64,000 nucleotides of DNA from Vagococcus coleopterorum (lineage in GTDB: Bacteria > Bacillota > Bacilli > Lactobacillales > Vagococcaceae). Below, piece by piece: positions 45,700-55,586 of this stretch. Numbering within the stretch: the stretch's first letter is position 1; every line of letters starts with the position of its first letter. The position numbers were made by a program, and so were the translations under genes. The DNA is taken from positions 992,001 to 1,056,000 of the forward strand of contig NZ_CP049886.1 in assembly GCF_011303955.1 (NCBI RefSeq), given 5' to 3'. The notes under the pieces are model-generated. The model was given only the letters and a program-made list of their open reading frames with translations, did not search any database and was not told where the DNA came from.

Positions 45700-48498
45700 A
45701 TGAAGAAAGATCAAGTGTATGCTGTTGTTGATTTAGAAACAACAGGTACTAATCCTAAAGATGACCGAATTATCCAGTTTGGTTGCGTCTTTATTCAAAA
45801 CAATCAAATTATTTCACGTTATGCATCTGATATTAATCCTGAGCGGGACTTTTCTAAACAAATTGAAACACTCACAGGATTAAGTAATGAACGCGTTTCG
45901 ACTGCGCCAACTTTTAAAGAAGTGGCAAAAGAAATTTATGATATGTTACAAGGGACAGTCTTTGTTGCACATAACATTGCCTTCGATTATCAATTTTTAA
46001 GTACAGAGTTAATTCGCTGTGAGCAGCCTGCTTTGAATCTTTTAGGAATTGATACAGTAGAGTTAGCTCAAATCTTCTTACCAACATCAGCAAGTTTTAG
46101 ATTAAGCGATTTAGCTGATGAGTTTGGTTTCTCACATGATAACCCTCATCAAGCTGATAGTGATGCCGAAGCCACGGCGAATTTACTGATGATGATTGAA
46201 AAGAAAATTATGACATTGCCATTAACAACTATGGATACGATTGTTTCCTTAGCGAGCTGCTGTGAGATGAATACTGGTGAGTATCTCGATATGCTAACAG
46301 TTGAAATGGTTCGTGAACTACCGCCATTAAACCCAACAATCCAAGTGGTTGATGGGATTGCTCTTCAAAAAAAGGGAAAGCCGACCTTAAATTGGTATCA
46401 ACCAAATCAAGATGCTTTCCCGAAAGATAAAAAACAAAAACAAAAAATTTATGGGAAAACTTTAGATTACCGACCAGGTCAAAGCAAGATGATGAACTTT
46501 GCTGATCGTTTCTTTACTAGTCGAGTAACTGAAGAGACCGAAATTAATGACCGTTTTGCTGGGAAAAATCTAGCGATTGAATCGTCGACTGGTAGTGGGA
46601 AAACTTTAGGGTATTTGTTCCCTCTAAGTTATATCGCGACACCAGACAAACCTGCAGTCATCAGTACAGTTTCAGTTTTTCTTGAAAATCAAATCCTTGA
46701 AAAAGATATTCCAAAGATTAATGAATTACGACCAGGAAGTGTTCGTGCGACATTGCTTAAGAGTCAACAGCGATTCATAGATTTAAGTCGGTTTTCGAAT
46801 ACGTTAAAAAAACGCTCTGAGCCGAAACAGTATGTGCTGTATCAAATGAAGATTTTAGTCTGGTTAACAGAAACAATAACAGGTGACTTAGATGAGCTTC
46901 AATTAACAACGATGAATCATCCTTTCTTTAAAGAAATTTCTCATCGAGGGCTGACTTATTTATCTAAGAGGTCACCGTTTTACCCAGTTGATTTTTGGTT
47001 GCACTTACAAGAAAAAGTTGCGACTTCTAATATTATTATTGTAAACCATAGTTTCCTTTGTCAGGAAAACAATCGACAGGCTAGTTTATTACCCGATACA
47101 GATATTCTCGTTGTCGATGAGGCACATCATTTACCTGAAACGGCTCAACATGCTGCATCAAAACAATTAAATAGTTACGATGTGAGTCGGACGTTAAATA
47201 AAATGATTGCTGAGTTAGATGATAGTGATGGTTTACGCGAGTTGGCTGAAACGGGAAATTGGTCGAAAGAGTATCAACTATTACACCAACTAGCAACAGA
47301 ATTAAGTGTAGCTTTTGGTGATTATAAAGAAGATATTTTTGAGAATTTACTAATTGATCATGGTTATCAGTCTGGTTCCGATTTGATTGTAACAAATGAG
47401 TTGTTATTAAAAATGCCAATCTATACACAGCGTCACGGGCAACAATTGTTGCAAGCACTGGATGAAGCTATTAATCTGTCTAATCAGATAGAAGAAAGTT
47501 ATGTTCAACAAATTGAACGCTGGAGCAAACGTGATCATGAATTGTTAAGCAGCTATTTTGAAGTGATTAATCAATTGAGTGAATTTCAGCAGTTATTATC
47601 AGCTTTTATTAACCCGAATGCGATAGACTGTGTTCGTTGGCTACAATTGAATGAACATAATCACCAATTAACGGCTTACTTTAGTGATTTTAACTCAGCG
47701 ACGGTGATTGATAGTAAGTGGTATCGTAAATTCAATAAGATTTTATATACAGGCGGAACGATTCGCGTTGGCAAAGATACCCAGTTTTTAGCGCGTGAAT
47801 TAGGGATTGAGTATTTACCATTCAAATCAGTACCAAGCAGTTATGATTACAGTCAACAAGCCCGCTTGTATGTGCCAACTGAAACAGCTGAATTTCAAGA
47901 ATTATCGTCACAAGCTTATAGTCGTTTTGTTGGAGACACGATAAGTGAATTAATGAAGGTAGAAAAAAGGTCAGTATTAGTTTTATTTACCTCCCATCAA
48001 ATGCTTCAAACTGTTTATCATCAAATAAACCAACCGATGATAAATGAAGGAGTTGAGGTCTTGGCGCAAGGTCTATCGGGATCTCGCGAGAAAATAGTTA
48101 AACGGTTTGAGCATAATGACCAAAGTATTTTATTAGGTACGGATAGTTTTTGGGAAGGGTTGGACTTGCCTGGCGACCGTTTAGAACTGCTAGTCGTGAC
48201 ACGATTACCGTTCGATTCGCCAGAACGACCATTTATTAAAGAAAAATACCAATACTTACAAAGTAAGGGAGTAGACTCTTTTTATAAATATGCTTTACCA
48301 AAAGCAGCCTTAAGGTTACGCCAAGGTATAGGGCGTCTGATTCGTTCTGATGAAGATAAAGGGGCAATGATTGTCTTGGATCGTCGTTTGACCCAAGCGA
48401 GTTATGGTGAAATGCTGCAAAAAGCATTACCAGCCGACCTGGTTATAAAAGAGTTGAGCTTAAAAGAGTCATTAAAAGATATCCAAGATTTTTTATAA
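45700..48498 (+). CDS. dinG: DinG-type protein: DnaQ-like exonuclease fused to helicase domain
   Basis: A 932-residue fusion. Residues 1-165 form a DEDDh 3'-5' exonuclease (VDLETTGTNP and HNIAFDYQFLSTEL are the clear motifs). The rest is an SF2 helicase core with IESSTGSGKTLGY near residue 293, DEAHHLPE near 472 and RQGIGRLIRS near 870. There are no cysteines between motifs I and II to hold the iron-sulfur cluster seen in E. coli DinG. The related S. aureus protein acts as a nuclease rather than a helicase. It starts the conserved dinG-ypmB-asnS block. Confidence 0.92.
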   Translation: MKKDQVYAVVDLETTGTNPKDDRIIQFGCVFIQNNQIISRYASDINPERDFSKQIETLTGLSNERVSTAPTFKEVAKEIYDMLQGTVFVAHNIAFDYQFLSTELIRCEQPALNLLGIDTVELAQIFLPTSASFRLSDLADEFGFSHDNPHQADSDAEATANLLMMIEKKIMTLPLTTMDTIVSLASCCEMNTGEYLDMLTVEMVRELPPLNPTIQVVDGIALQKKGKPTLNWYQPNQDAFPKDKKQKQKIYGKTLDYRPGQSKMMNFADRFFTSRVTEETEINDRFAGKNLAIESSTGSGKTLGYLFPLSYIATPDKPAVISTVSVFLENQILEKDIPKINELRPGSVRATLLKSQQRFIDLSRFSNTLKKRSEPKQYVLYQMKILVWLTETITGDLDELQLTTMNHPFFKEISHRGLTYLSKRSPFYPVDFWLHLQEKVATSNIIIVNHSFLCQENNRQASLLPDTDILVVDEAHHLPETAQHAASKQLNSYDVSRTLNKMIAELDDSDGLRELAETGNWSKEYQLLHQLATELSVAFGDYKEDIFENLLIDHGYQSGSDLIVTNELLLKMPIYTQRHGQQLLQALDEAINLSNQIEESYVQQIERWSKRDHELLSSYFEVINQLSEFQQLLSAFINPNAIDCVRWLQLNEHNHQLTAYFSDFNSATVIDSKWYRKFNKILYTGGTIRVGKDTQFLARELGIEYLPFKSVPSSYDYSQQARLYVPTETAEFQELSSQAYSRFVGDTISELMKVEKRSVLVLFTSHQMLQTVYHQINQPMINEGVEVLAQGLSGSREKIVKRFEHNDQSILLGTDSFWEGLDLPGDRLELLVVTRLPFDSPERPFIKEKYQYLQSKGVDSFYKYALPKAALRLRQGIGRLIRSDEDKGAMIVLDRRLTQASYGEMLQKALPADLVIKELSLKESLKDIQDFL

Positions 48499-48533
48499 AA
48501 TAAGGGACACCGGGTCACAAAAAGTTAATTTTC

Positions 48534-48542
48534 TGATATAAT
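48534..48542 (+). promoter_or_regulatory. Extended -10 promoter before the ypmB-like gene
   Basis: TGATATAAT is a perfect extended -10 element; no strong -35 is seen. Confidence 0.6.
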
Positions 48543-48575
48543 GAAACAATATTCAGTTTATTCAAGGAGGATGCT

Positions 48576-49052
48576 ATGAAAAATAAAATTTTAGCTGGTA
48601 CAAGTTTGTTTTTGCTATTTTTTATTTGTCTATCATTAATCTTTCTAATCCGCTCAAATCGTCCAATGGAGCAAGCTCAAAGCGAAGCCGAAGCCATTGC
48701 GAAAAAACAAGCAGGTGTTGAAAAGACTGATAAGTTTTATTGGTACAATCGTGATGAAACCTACTTCACAATATTAGGACGCGATAAAGATGGAGAACAG
48801 TTGCTTGTGGTTATTCCTAAAACAGGTGATCCGGTAACAGTTGTAAAACAAAAGGATGGCTTGTCGGAGTTTGATGCTGTTCAAGTTGTGGCAAAAGAGA
48901 TGAAACCACACAAGATGACTAGGATTAATTTTGGTATTCTAGACAATCAACCTATTTGGGAGATAGTTGCTGCTAATGAAAAAGGGGAGTTAAGTTATTA
49001 CTCAGTCGATTTCAAAACAGGTAGCATCGTCAAAACGATTAAAAATGTGTAA
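48576..49052 (+). CDS. YpmB-like protein (DUF5590, PepSY fold)
   Basis: A 158-residue protein with an N-terminal membrane anchor (residues 7-25) and an extracytoplasmic part made of two PepSY-like units; KTGDPVTVVKQKDGLSEFDA and SYYSVDFKTGSIVKTI are the conserved strands. It is syntenic with B. subtilis ypmB, between dinG and asnS. No function is established. AAGGAGG precedes the ATG. Confidence 0.85.
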   Translation: MKNKILAGTSLFLLFFICLSLIFLIRSNRPMEQAQSEAEAIAKKQAGVEKTDKFYWYNRDETYFTILGRDKDGEQLLVVIPKTGDPVTVVKQKDGLSEFDAVQVVAKEMKPHKMTRINFGILDNQPIWEIVAANEKGELSYYSVDFKTGSIVKTIKNV

Positions 49053-49106
49053 TGAGAATTAAGGGTAAACTTACCCATAAACTAAACTTATGAAGGAGCG
49101 AACAAC

Positions 49107-50423
49107 ATGGAAAAAATTCGTATTATTGACTCAAAAAAACATGTGGGCGAAACAGTCCAAATCGGAGCGTGGATTGCCAATAAACGCTCAAGTGGGAAAA
49201 TCGCTTTCTTACAATTACGTGACGGTACTGCCTTTTTCCAAGGTATCGTAGTTAAAGCTGAAGTATCAGAAGAAGTCTTTGAAACGGCTAAATCATTAAA
49301 CCAAGAAACAGCTGTTATGATCACTGGTGAAATTCGTGAAGATAGCCGTTCTAAATTTGGCTTTGAAATTGGTGTCACAGACATTGAAATCGTAGGGGAA
49401 AGTAAAGACTTCCCGATCACGCCAAAAGAACACGGAACAGAGTTCTTGATGGATAACCGCCACTTATGGTTGCGTTCATCAAAACAACATGCAGTGATGC
49501 AAATTCGTAACGCTATTATTTATGCAAGTTATGATTTCTTTGCTGAAAATGGCTTTATCAAGTTTGACAGTCCGATTTTATCAGGAAATGCGGCTGAAAA
49601 TACGACAGAACTTTTCGAAACAGATTATTTTGGTCAACCAGCGTTCTTGTCACAATCAGGTCAATTATACCTAGAAGCAGGGGCAATGGCTTTAGGTCGT
49701 GTCTTTGACTTTGGACCAGTTTTCCGTGCTGAAAAATCAAAAACACGTCGTCATTTAACAGAGTTCTGGATGATGGATGCTGAGTATCCATTTGTCACTC
49801 ACGATGAATCACTTGATTTGCAAGAAGCTTACATTAAAGCTTTGATTCAAGGTGTCTTAGACAATGCAGCTTTTGCTTTAGATGCTTTAGAGCGTGATAC
49901 AGACTTATTGCAAAAATACATTGATACACCGTTTAAACGCGTTTCATATGATGATGCCATTACTTTATTACAAGAACATGAAGCTGATGAAGATACTGAT
50001 TATGAACACTTAGAGCATGGGGATGATTTTGGTTCGCCACATGAAACTTGGATTTCAAACTTTTATGGTGTGCCAACATTTATTATTAACTATCCAGCAA
50101 GTTTCAAAGCTTTCTATATGAAACCAGTTCCTGGTAATCCAGAGCGTGTGTTATGTGCTGATTTATTAGCACCAGAGGGTTATGGTGAAATCGTTGGTGG
50201 TTCTGAACGTGAAACTGATTATGATGTTTTACGTCAAAAAATCATTGATTTTGGATTAGATCCAAAAGACTATGAATGGTATTTAGATCTTCGTAAGTTT
50301 GGCTCAGTGCCACATGCAGGATTTGGGTTAGGTCTTGAACGTATGGTAACATTCGTTGCGGGTACAGAACACATCCGTGAAGCAATTCCATTCCCACGTT
50401 TATTAAATAGAATTGAACCTTAG
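49107..50423 (+). CDS. asnS: Asparaginyl-tRNA synthetase
   Basis: Class IIb synthetase that charges tRNA-Asn. An N-terminal OB anticodon-binding fold ([21 protein letters not shown]) is followed by the catalytic core with motif 2 [21 protein letters not shown] and motif 3 [15 protein letters not shown]. Length 438 is normal. The ATG has GAAGGAG upstream. The 54-base gap to the previous gene is too short for a T-box, so it is probably co-transcribed. Confidence 0.96.
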   Translation: MEKIRIIDSKKHVGETVQIGAWIANKRSSGKIAFLQLRDGTAFFQGIVVKAEVSEEVFETAKSLNQETAVMITGEIREDSRSKFGFEIGVTDIEIVGESKDFPITPKEHGTEFLMDNRHLWLRSSKQHAVMQIRNAIIYASYDFFAENGFIKFDSPILSGNAAENTTELFETDYFGQPAFLSQSGQLYLEAGAMALGRVFDFGPVFRAEKSKTRRHLTEFWMMDAEYPFVTHDESLDLQEAYIKALIQGVLDNAAFALDALERDTDLLQKYIDTPFKRVSYDDAITLLQEHEADEDTDYEHLEHGDDFGSPHETWISNFYGVPTFIINYPASFKAFYMKPVPGNPERVLCADLLAPEGYGEIVGGSERETDYDVLRQKIIDFGLDPKDYEWYLDLRKFGSVPHAGFGLGLERMVTFVAGTEHIREAIPFPRLLNRIEP

Positions 50424-50427
50424 AAAA

Positions 50428-50464
50428 CTTGAAAGTCCCTTCATTTAATGGAGGGACTTTTTTA
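50428..50464 (+). terminator. Terminator of asnS
   Basis: AAAGTCCCTTCA / TGGAGGGACTTT stem and T run. Confidence 0.85.
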
Positions 50465-50478
50465 AAGGAGTTAGGCAA

Positions 50479-51237
50479 ATGGTATTAAAAATTAGAGCAC
50501 GCCACGTTTATCAAATTCCAATTTTAGAGGTCGTTCAGGAAGCTAAGTTGAACGAAGCATTACCACTAGTCATTTTTTATCATGGCTGGAAAACGAATAA
50601 GGAATTATTGTTAACTCAAGCTAGACGACTAGCTGATCAAGGATTTCGCGTTATCTTACCAGATGGGATGCATCATGGCGAGCGGAAATCAGAAGAGATT
50701 TCTCCAATTCCGTCTGTGACATTCTTTTCGACAATTCAATACAATATTGTGGAGTTTCAATTGTTAGTGGATTATTTTAATGAGCGCAAGTTAATCAAGG
50801 ATGATTTGATTGGCGTAGGTGGTTATTCAATGGGCGGCATGACAACCGCTGCCTTGTTAACAAGCCGACCAGAAATTAAAGTAGCAGCTAGCATTATGGG
50901 AACGCCAACCCCGACTTTATATGCTAAAAATATCCGCAAACATGCAAAGGGATTTGGCATGAAGGTACCTCCTGAATTATCCTTAATTCACTCATGGCTT
51001 CCACAAGTAGATTTATCATTACAACCTAATAAAATTGCTGATAGACCAGTTTTATTTTGGCATGGGACGGAAGATAAAAAAATTCCGTATAAGCAACCAT
51101 TCGATTTTTATCAGAGTATTAAGCGTGAAGAGTATGCCGAAAAGGTTAAGTTTTTAACGGGTAAAGGGGAAGGCCATCTTGTAACCATTGAGTTGATGGA
51201 AACGATTGCCGACTTTTTCAAAGAAAATTTAAAATAA
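50479..51237 (+). CDS. Alpha/beta hydrolase (YitV-like)
   Basis: A 252-residue cytosolic hydrolase. The nucleophile elbow GGYSMGG near residue 115, the acid in HGTEDKKIP near 195 and the His in GEGHLV near 232 make a complete Ser-Asp-His triad. FYHGWKTNKE near residue 30 is the oxyanion region. Similar proteins are annotated as prolyl oligopeptidase-type or YitV-type hydrolases; the substrate is unknown. AAAGGAG precedes the ATG. Confidence 0.82.
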   Translation: MVLKIRARHVYQIPILEVVQEAKLNEALPLVIFYHGWKTNKELLLTQARRLADQGFRVILPDGMHHGERKSEEISPIPSVTFFSTIQYNIVEFQLLVDYFNERKLIKDDLIGVGGYSMGGMTTAALLTSRPEIKVAASIMGTPTPTLYAKNIRKHAKGFGMKVPPELSLIHSWLPQVDLSLQPNKIADRPVLFWHGTEDKKIPYKQPFDFYQSIKREEYAEKVKFLTGKGEGHLVTIELMETIADFFKENLK

Positions 51238-51266
51238 AAAAGCACCTGGAGAGGTGCTTTTTATTT
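51235..51266. terminator. Bidirectional terminator between hydrolase and nitroreductase genes
   Basis: AAAAAGCACCT / AGGTGCTTTTT stem with a GGAG loop and T runs on both strands. Confidence 0.85.
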
Positions 51267-52004
51267 TAGTTTTTGTTGTTTTAAAATGTCGTTTGTTGTA
51301 GAAGCGTAGTTTTTATCTTGATAAAATTTAGCAATCTTTTGATCCCAAGGGATAGCGTCATAACCAATTGATTTGCCAAAGTCTGCTGTTTCTTGTCCGT
51401 ATTTTAAAATGTCTTCTTTTGTAAATTGAGCATTATCATACTTACCATGGAAAACATTTAAGTTGTGTGGCATTCTTGGTTTTATATTTTTTTCAACGCT
51501 CCCTTTCCCAATTGCCACACCGGCAAGTGGCATAGCATAATTTGGTAAATTTAAGTGCTGGATAACTTTGTCAGCAACGTTACGAATAGCGCCAACGACA
51601 ACAGTGCTAAATCCCAGACTTTCAGCAGCGACAACAGTATTTTGAACAGCTAAGGCCGCATCCATTGATGAAATTAAAAGTGGCTCAGACTCATCAGTAA
51701 AATCTAATTCTTGTTCAAGTAAACTATTTACCTTTGAAAAGTCTGTTGTGAACAGGATAAAAGCCGATGCTTCTTTAATAAAACGAGCATTGTTTTTATT
51801 GTTAGGGTTGGTTAAAAGGACATCAGCAAAGGCTTCTTTATCCGTTCCCTGGAGGACGAACAGGTTGTAAGATTGGAAGTTCATCCAAGATGGAGCTTGT
51901 TTTGCGGAGTCGATGATGGCTAGTAATTCATCCTTAGTGAGTGTGTAGGGTGAAAAATTTCTAACGGATCCATGACTCTGCAATAGTTTAATTGTTTCGT
52001 TCAT
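51261..52004 (-). CDS. NAD(P)H-dependent nitro/flavin reductase (NfsA/NfrA-like)
   Basis: A 247-residue FMN oxidoreductase of the nitroreductase fold. SHGSVRNFSPYTLTKDEL is the FMN phosphate-binding start, APSWMNFQSYNLFVL the second FMN block, and LPNYAMPLAGVAIGKG the C-terminal conserved loop. Homologues reduce nitro compounds or flavins with NADPH; the substrate is unknown. The ribosome site is weak. It is a single gene. Confidence 0.88.
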   Translation of the reverse strand: MNETIKLLQSHGSVRNFSPYTLTKDELLAIIDSAKQAPSWMNFQSYNLFVLQGTDKEAFADVLLTNPNNKNNARFIKEASAFILFTTDFSKVNSLLEQELDFTDESEPLLISSMDAALAVQNTVVAAESLGFSTVVVGAIRNVADKVIQHLNLPNYAMPLAGVAIGKGSVEKNIKPRMPHNLNVFHGKYDNAQFTKEDILKYGQETADFGKSIGYDAIPWDQKIAKFYQDKNYASTTNDILKQQKLK

Positions 52005-52130
52005 TTAGACACCAACTTTCGATAGATTAGTTAAAGTATAACGCTAAGCAATGAGATTGAACAGACAAGTGGTGATTATTTAGTAATCGGGGTATAATAC
52101 GATGAATAACAAATTGAGGAGGAATTTATA

Positions 52131-52454
52131 ATGAATGAAAAAATGTTAGTGGTAACAACAGAAAATATTCCCGGTCGTGAATATGAAGTGATTGGAGAAG
52201 TTTTTGGTTTAACAACACAATCGAAAAACGTCTTTAAAAATATTGGTGCCAGTTTAAAAAATATTGTTGGTGGAGAAATCAAAGCCTACAGTGAAATGCT
52301 AGAAGAATCGCGTGATATTTCAATTGACCGTTTGCGTGAAAATGCAGCCAAAATGGGAGCGGATGCAGTTGTGATGATGCGTTTTGACTCGGGCTCAATC
52401 GGGACAGATATGCAATCTGTTGCGGCTTATGGGACAGCAGTCAAATTTAAATAG
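52131..52454 (+). CDS. YbjQ family protein (UPF0145, DUF74)
   Basis: A 107-residue protein that fits the YbjQ/heavy-metal-binding-domain family throughout, from [18 protein letters not shown] through [19 protein letters not shown] to TAVKFK. Family members form pentamers; their role is unknown. It is a single gene with GAGGAGG upstream and its own terminator, next to the copper operon by position only. Confidence 0.9.
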   Translation: MNEKMLVVTTENIPGREYEVIGEVFGLTTQSKNVFKNIGASLKNIVGGEIKAYSEMLEESRDISIDRLRENAAKMGADAVVMMRFDSGSIGTDMQSVAAYGTAVKFK

Positions 52455-52463
52455 TTTAGTTGT

Positions 52464-52492
52464 AAGACCTACCATGTAGGTCTTTTTTTATT
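52464..52492 (+). terminator. Terminator of the ybjQ-like gene
   Basis: AAGACCTAC / GTAGGTCTT stem with a 3-base loop and T run. Confidence 0.85.
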
Positions 52493-52505
52493 AGAATCTT
52501 TTGGG

Positions 52506-52560
52506 TTGACACTTGTAATCGTTGGTGGTAAATTTGAAATGTAAAGAGATTACAGTTGTA
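52506..52560 (+). promoter_or_regulatory. cop promoter with two cop boxes
   Basis: -35 TTGACA (52506-52511) and -10 TAAATT (52529-52534) are 17 bases apart. A full cop box TACAGTTGTA (TACANNTGTA) lies at 52551-52560, downstream of the expected start site. A one-mismatch box GACACTTGTA at 52508-52517 overlaps the -35. Two boxes around the promoter match the known CopY layout in E. hirae. Confidence 0.88.
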
Positions 52561-52577
52561 GTTCAGGAGGGGTGTTA

Positions 52578-53012
52578 ATGAGTTTAAATAAAATTAGCGA
52601 AGCGGAATGGCAAGTCATGCGTGTTGTGTGGGCTAAGGGTGAAACGACAAGTCCAGAAATAATTGCTAGTCTTTCTGAAACAATGAATTGGAAACCAGCA
52701 ACGATTAAAACGCTAATTGGCCGTTTAGTAAAAAAAGATATGCTGGGAACGAAAGCGGATGGTAACAAATATATCTATCGTCCATTAGTCACAGAAGAAG
52801 CAACGCTAAAATCTGCTACAGCAGATTTATTCTCACGGGTATGTGCTAAAAAAATGGGTAATAGTATTATTGATATTATTAATGAGGCAGAATTGACGCA
52901 AGAAGATGTTCAAAAGATTCAACAGGCATTAGGAAATAAAAAAACTGTATCAGAGGTTACGTGTAATTGCATCCCCGGTCAGTGTGAGTGTCAAGAACAT
53001 CAAACTAACTAG
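52578..53012 (+). CDS. copY: Copper-responsive transcriptional repressor CopY
   Basis: BlaI/CopY-family winged-helix repressor of the copper operon. The DNA-binding domain covers residues 1-75 (EWQVMRVVWAKGETTSPEII). The C-terminus has CNCIPGQCEC, the CxCx4CxC motif where copper displaces zinc and releases DNA. The ATG at 52578 is 7 bases from AGGAGG; the GTG at 52572 is only one base away. It is the first gene of copY-copZ-copA. Confidence 0.96.
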   Translation: MSLNKISEAEWQVMRVVWAKGETTSPEIIASLSETMNWKPATIKTLIGRLVKKDMLGTKADGNKYIYRPLVTEEATLKSATADLFSRVCAKKMGNSIIDIINEAELTQEDVQKIQQALGNKKTVSEVTCNCIPGQCECQEHQTN

Positions 53013-53035
53013 GATAAAGAAAGAAGGAATTAGTC

Positions 53036-53245
53036 ATGAAATTAACATTTAAAGTATCAGGTATGTCCTGTGAACATTGTGTTGCGAATGTTGAAAAACA
53101 GCTAGAAGAATTAGATGGTGTCAAAAAAGTTAAAGTTAATCTAAAAAAAGAAACAGCTAAAGTTAAGTATGATGAAAAAGAAGTTGGAATTATTGATCTA
53201 GTCAGTGCCATTAAAAATGCTGGCTACGGAGCGGAGGTCATCTAA
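53036..53245 (+). CDS. copZ: Copper chaperone CopZ
   Basis: A 69-residue single HMA domain with the copper site GMSCEHC (Cys12 and Cys15). It is expected to carry Cu(I) to CopY and to the CopA ATPase encoded next to it. It lies between copY and copA with AGAAGGA upstream. Confidence 0.95.
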   Translation: MKLTFKVSGMSCEHCVANVEKQLEELDGVKKVKVNLKKETAKVKYDEKEVGIIDLVSAIKNAGYGAEVI

Positions 53246-53246
53246 G

Positions 53247-55448
53247 ATGTCTAATAAAACAGAAACATTGGCTATTTCAGGTATGACTTGTGCAAACTGT
53301 TCAGGTCGTGTGGAAAAAGAATTAAACAATCAACCAGGTGTGAAACAAGCATCAGTTAACTTAGCAACGGAGCGTGCCACTGTGGAATACGATGACACAA
53401 CATCGGTTGATAAATTAATTACTAGTGTGGAAGCAATTGGCTATGGTGCACTAGTTTATGATGACCAACACAAAGAAGAAATTGCAGCTGGCAAAGCAGA
53501 AGAAGCAGCTAAGATGAAACGTGATTTAATCATCAGTGCTTGTTTAAGTTTACCAATGGTTATTGGGATGATTTTGATGATGGTAGGTGTTCAAAATCCA
53601 GTCATTGATTTTATTCATAAGCCATGGGTACAGTTGGCCTTGGCAACACCTGTTCAGTTTTGGATTGGTTGGCGTTTCTACAAAGGTGCTTATCATGCGA
53701 TTAAAACAAAAGCGCCTAATATGGATGTACTAGTTGCTATGGGAACAACTGCGGCTTACTTATTAAGTATATATAATGGATTCTTTAGTCAAAATAGCCA
53801 TGAACTATATTTTGAAAGTAGTGCAGTTATTATCACGTTAATTTTATTAGGGAAGTACCTAGAACAAAATGCTAAGAATAAAACCAGTGGGGCTATTAAA
53901 CAGTTAATGGCATTACAAGCGAATGAAGCGACTGTAATTCGTGATGGTAAAACTTTGACGATATCAGCTGATGAAGTGGTTGTTGGTGATCATGTTCAAG
54001 TTAAACCAGGTTCTCAAGTACCAGTTGATGGTGTCATTCTTGAAGGACAAACAACGATTGATGAAAGCATGTTAACTGGTGAGAGTTTACCAATCGAAAA
54101 AAATGTTGGCGATAAAGTATATGGGGGAACAATTAACACAACTGGTTCTCTGGTTTTTGAAGCCAAACAAATTGGTTCGGAAACGGCCTTATCTCGCATT
54201 ATTCGGATGGTAGAGGAAGCGCAAGGCAGTAAAGCACCGATTCAAGCGGTAGCAGATAAAATCGCTTCAGTCTTTGTGCCAATCGTATTAGTGATTGCTT
54301 TATTAACATTAATCATCACTGGTTTGCTCACTAAGAATTGGGAAACAGCTCTAATTCATAGCGTTTCTGTGTTAGTAATTGCCTGTCCTTGTGCTTTAGG
54401 CTTAGCAACACCAACAGCAATTATGGTGGGAACAGGTCTAGGAGCTAAGAATGGTATTTTAATTAAAGGTGGCGAAGCTTTAGAACGTGCTGCAAGGATT
54501 AATGCGATTGTCATTGATAAAACAGGCACCCTGACTAAAGGTCAACCAGAAGTGACAGAATTTGAATCAACAAGTTCTCAGTTTTCTGCTGATGAGTGGT
54601 TAGGTATTTTAGCTAGTCTAGAAAGTCGCTCAGAGCATCCTTTAGCGCAAGCGATTGTGACCTATGCAGATAATCTAGGGTTAGGAACAGACTACCCAGT
54701 ATCAGAGTTTGAAGCAATTGTTGGTTCAGGTCTAACAGGTAAAATTGATGGTACAAAGTATTACGTTGGTACAAGACGTTTAATGGAGAGTCATGATATC
54801 CCACTGACGCTGGGTCAGCTAGAACGAGTAGGAAACTTAGAAATTGAAGGTAAGACAGCGATGTACTTGGCTAATGAAAAAGAAATATGCGCCATTATTG
54901 CCGTAGCTGATCAATTGAAAGAAAGCTCTGCCGAAGCTGTAGCGAAATTAAAAGAACAAGGTGTGGATGTCTTTATGCTAACAGGAGACAACCAACGAAC
55001 AGCTGAGTATATTGGCGAGCAAGTGGGACTAGATAGTCGTCATATTTATGCCGAAGTTTTACCAGAAGATAAGGCGAACTATGTTAAATTGTTAGAAGAT
55101 AAAGGGAAGTTTGTTGCGATGGTTGGTGATGGGATTAACGATGCTCCAGCTTTAGCCGTTGCCGATGTGGGAATCGCCATGGGAACGGGTACCGATATTG
55201 CCATGGAAACAGCTGATGTCACATTGATGACAGGTGATTTAAAACAATTGCCTAAAATGATTAAATTATCAAAATTAACGATGCGAAAAATCAAACAGAA
55301 TTTATTCTGGGCCTTCATCTACAACACAATCGGCATTCCATTTGCTGCATTAGGGTTATTAAATCCAATGGTAGCAGGTGGTGCGATGGCCTTTAGTTCA
55401 GTGAGTGTGCTACTAAATTCATTAAGTTTAAACAGACAAAAATTATAA
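53247..55448 (+). CDS. copA: Copper-translocating P1B-type ATPase
   Basis: Membrane pump for Cu(I), 733 residues. It has one N-terminal HMA domain (GMTCANC, Cys15 and Cys18), eight helices, TGES, the membrane metal site CPC in VIACPCALGLATP, DKTGTLTKG, the HP motif in SEHPLAQA and GDGINDAPALA. The frame is open upstream to 53205 inside copZ, but the ATG at 53247, right after the copZ stop, gives the usual CopA start, with GGAGG about 12 bases upstream. Efflux (CopA role) is inferred from the operon. Confidence 0.95.
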   Translation: MSNKTETLAISGMTCANCSGRVEKELNNQPGVKQASVNLATERATVEYDDTTSVDKLITSVEAIGYGALVYDDQHKEEIAAGKAEEAAKMKRDLIISACLSLPMVIGMILMMVGVQNPVIDFIHKPWVQLALATPVQFWIGWRFYKGAYHAIKTKAPNMDVLVAMGTTAAYLLSIYNGFFSQNSHELYFESSAVIITLILLGKYLEQNAKNKTSGAIKQLMALQANEATVIRDGKTLTISADEVVVGDHVQVKPGSQVPVDGVILEGQTTIDESMLTGESLPIEKNVGDKVYGGTINTTGSLVFEAKQIGSETALSRIIRMVEEAQGSKAPIQAVADKIASVFVPIVLVIALLTLIITGLLTKNWETALIHSVSVLVIACPCALGLATPTAIMVGTGLGAKNGILIKGGEALERAARINAIVIDKTGTLTKGQPEVTEFESTSSQFSADEWLGILASLESRSEHPLAQAIVTYADNLGLGTDYPVSEFEAIVGSGLTGKIDGTKYYVGTRRLMESHDIPLTLGQLERVGNLEIEGKTAMYLANEKEICAIIAVADQLKESSAEAVAKLKEQGVDVFMLTGDNQRTAEYIGEQVGLDSRHIYAEVLPEDKANYVKLLEDKGKFVAMVGDGINDAPALAVADVGIAMGTGTDIAMETADVTLMTGDLKQLPKMIKLSKLTMRKIKQNLFWAFIYNTIGIPFAALGLLNPMVAGGAMAFSSVSVLLNSLSLNRQKL

Positions 55449-55452
55449 ACAA

Positions 55453-55492
55453 AAAAGCAGTCAGTAGGGTTTCCTACTAACTGCTTTTTATT
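55453..55492 (+). terminator. Terminator of the cop operon
   Basis: AAAAGCAGT-AGTAGG / CCTACT-ACTGCTTTT stem with one internal mismatch, then T run. Confidence 0.85.
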
Positions 55493-55501
55493 TTTTGGTA
55501 T

Positions 55502-55586
55502 AAAAAAAGCCCCAACCAGACCTTCCACAAAGTCTTAACGGTTGGGGGGAACTCCCACTGCGAGTTCCGTGTCGCCTCATCGCATA
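55502..55586 (-). ncRNA. Candidate small RNA of unknown class
   Basis: On the minus strand an extended -10 (TGCTATACT, 55591-55599) precedes about 80 bases with two strong hairpins. The first pairs GGAACTC with GAGTTCC. The second pairs CCCCAACC with GGTTGGGG and is followed by C and seven T, a good terminator. No open reading frame or RNA family I recognise fits. It is divergent from ylxM. Confidence 0.55.

Noticed and set aside
49053..49106. Possible T-box leader before asnS
   Set aside because: The gap is 54 bases with only a weak GGGTAA/TTACCC stem and no T-box sequence.
55502..55586. Small RNA considered as SRP (4.5S) RNA because ffh is near
   Set aside because: The conserved domain IV loop (GGAAG with the AGCAG side) is missing and the length is too short.
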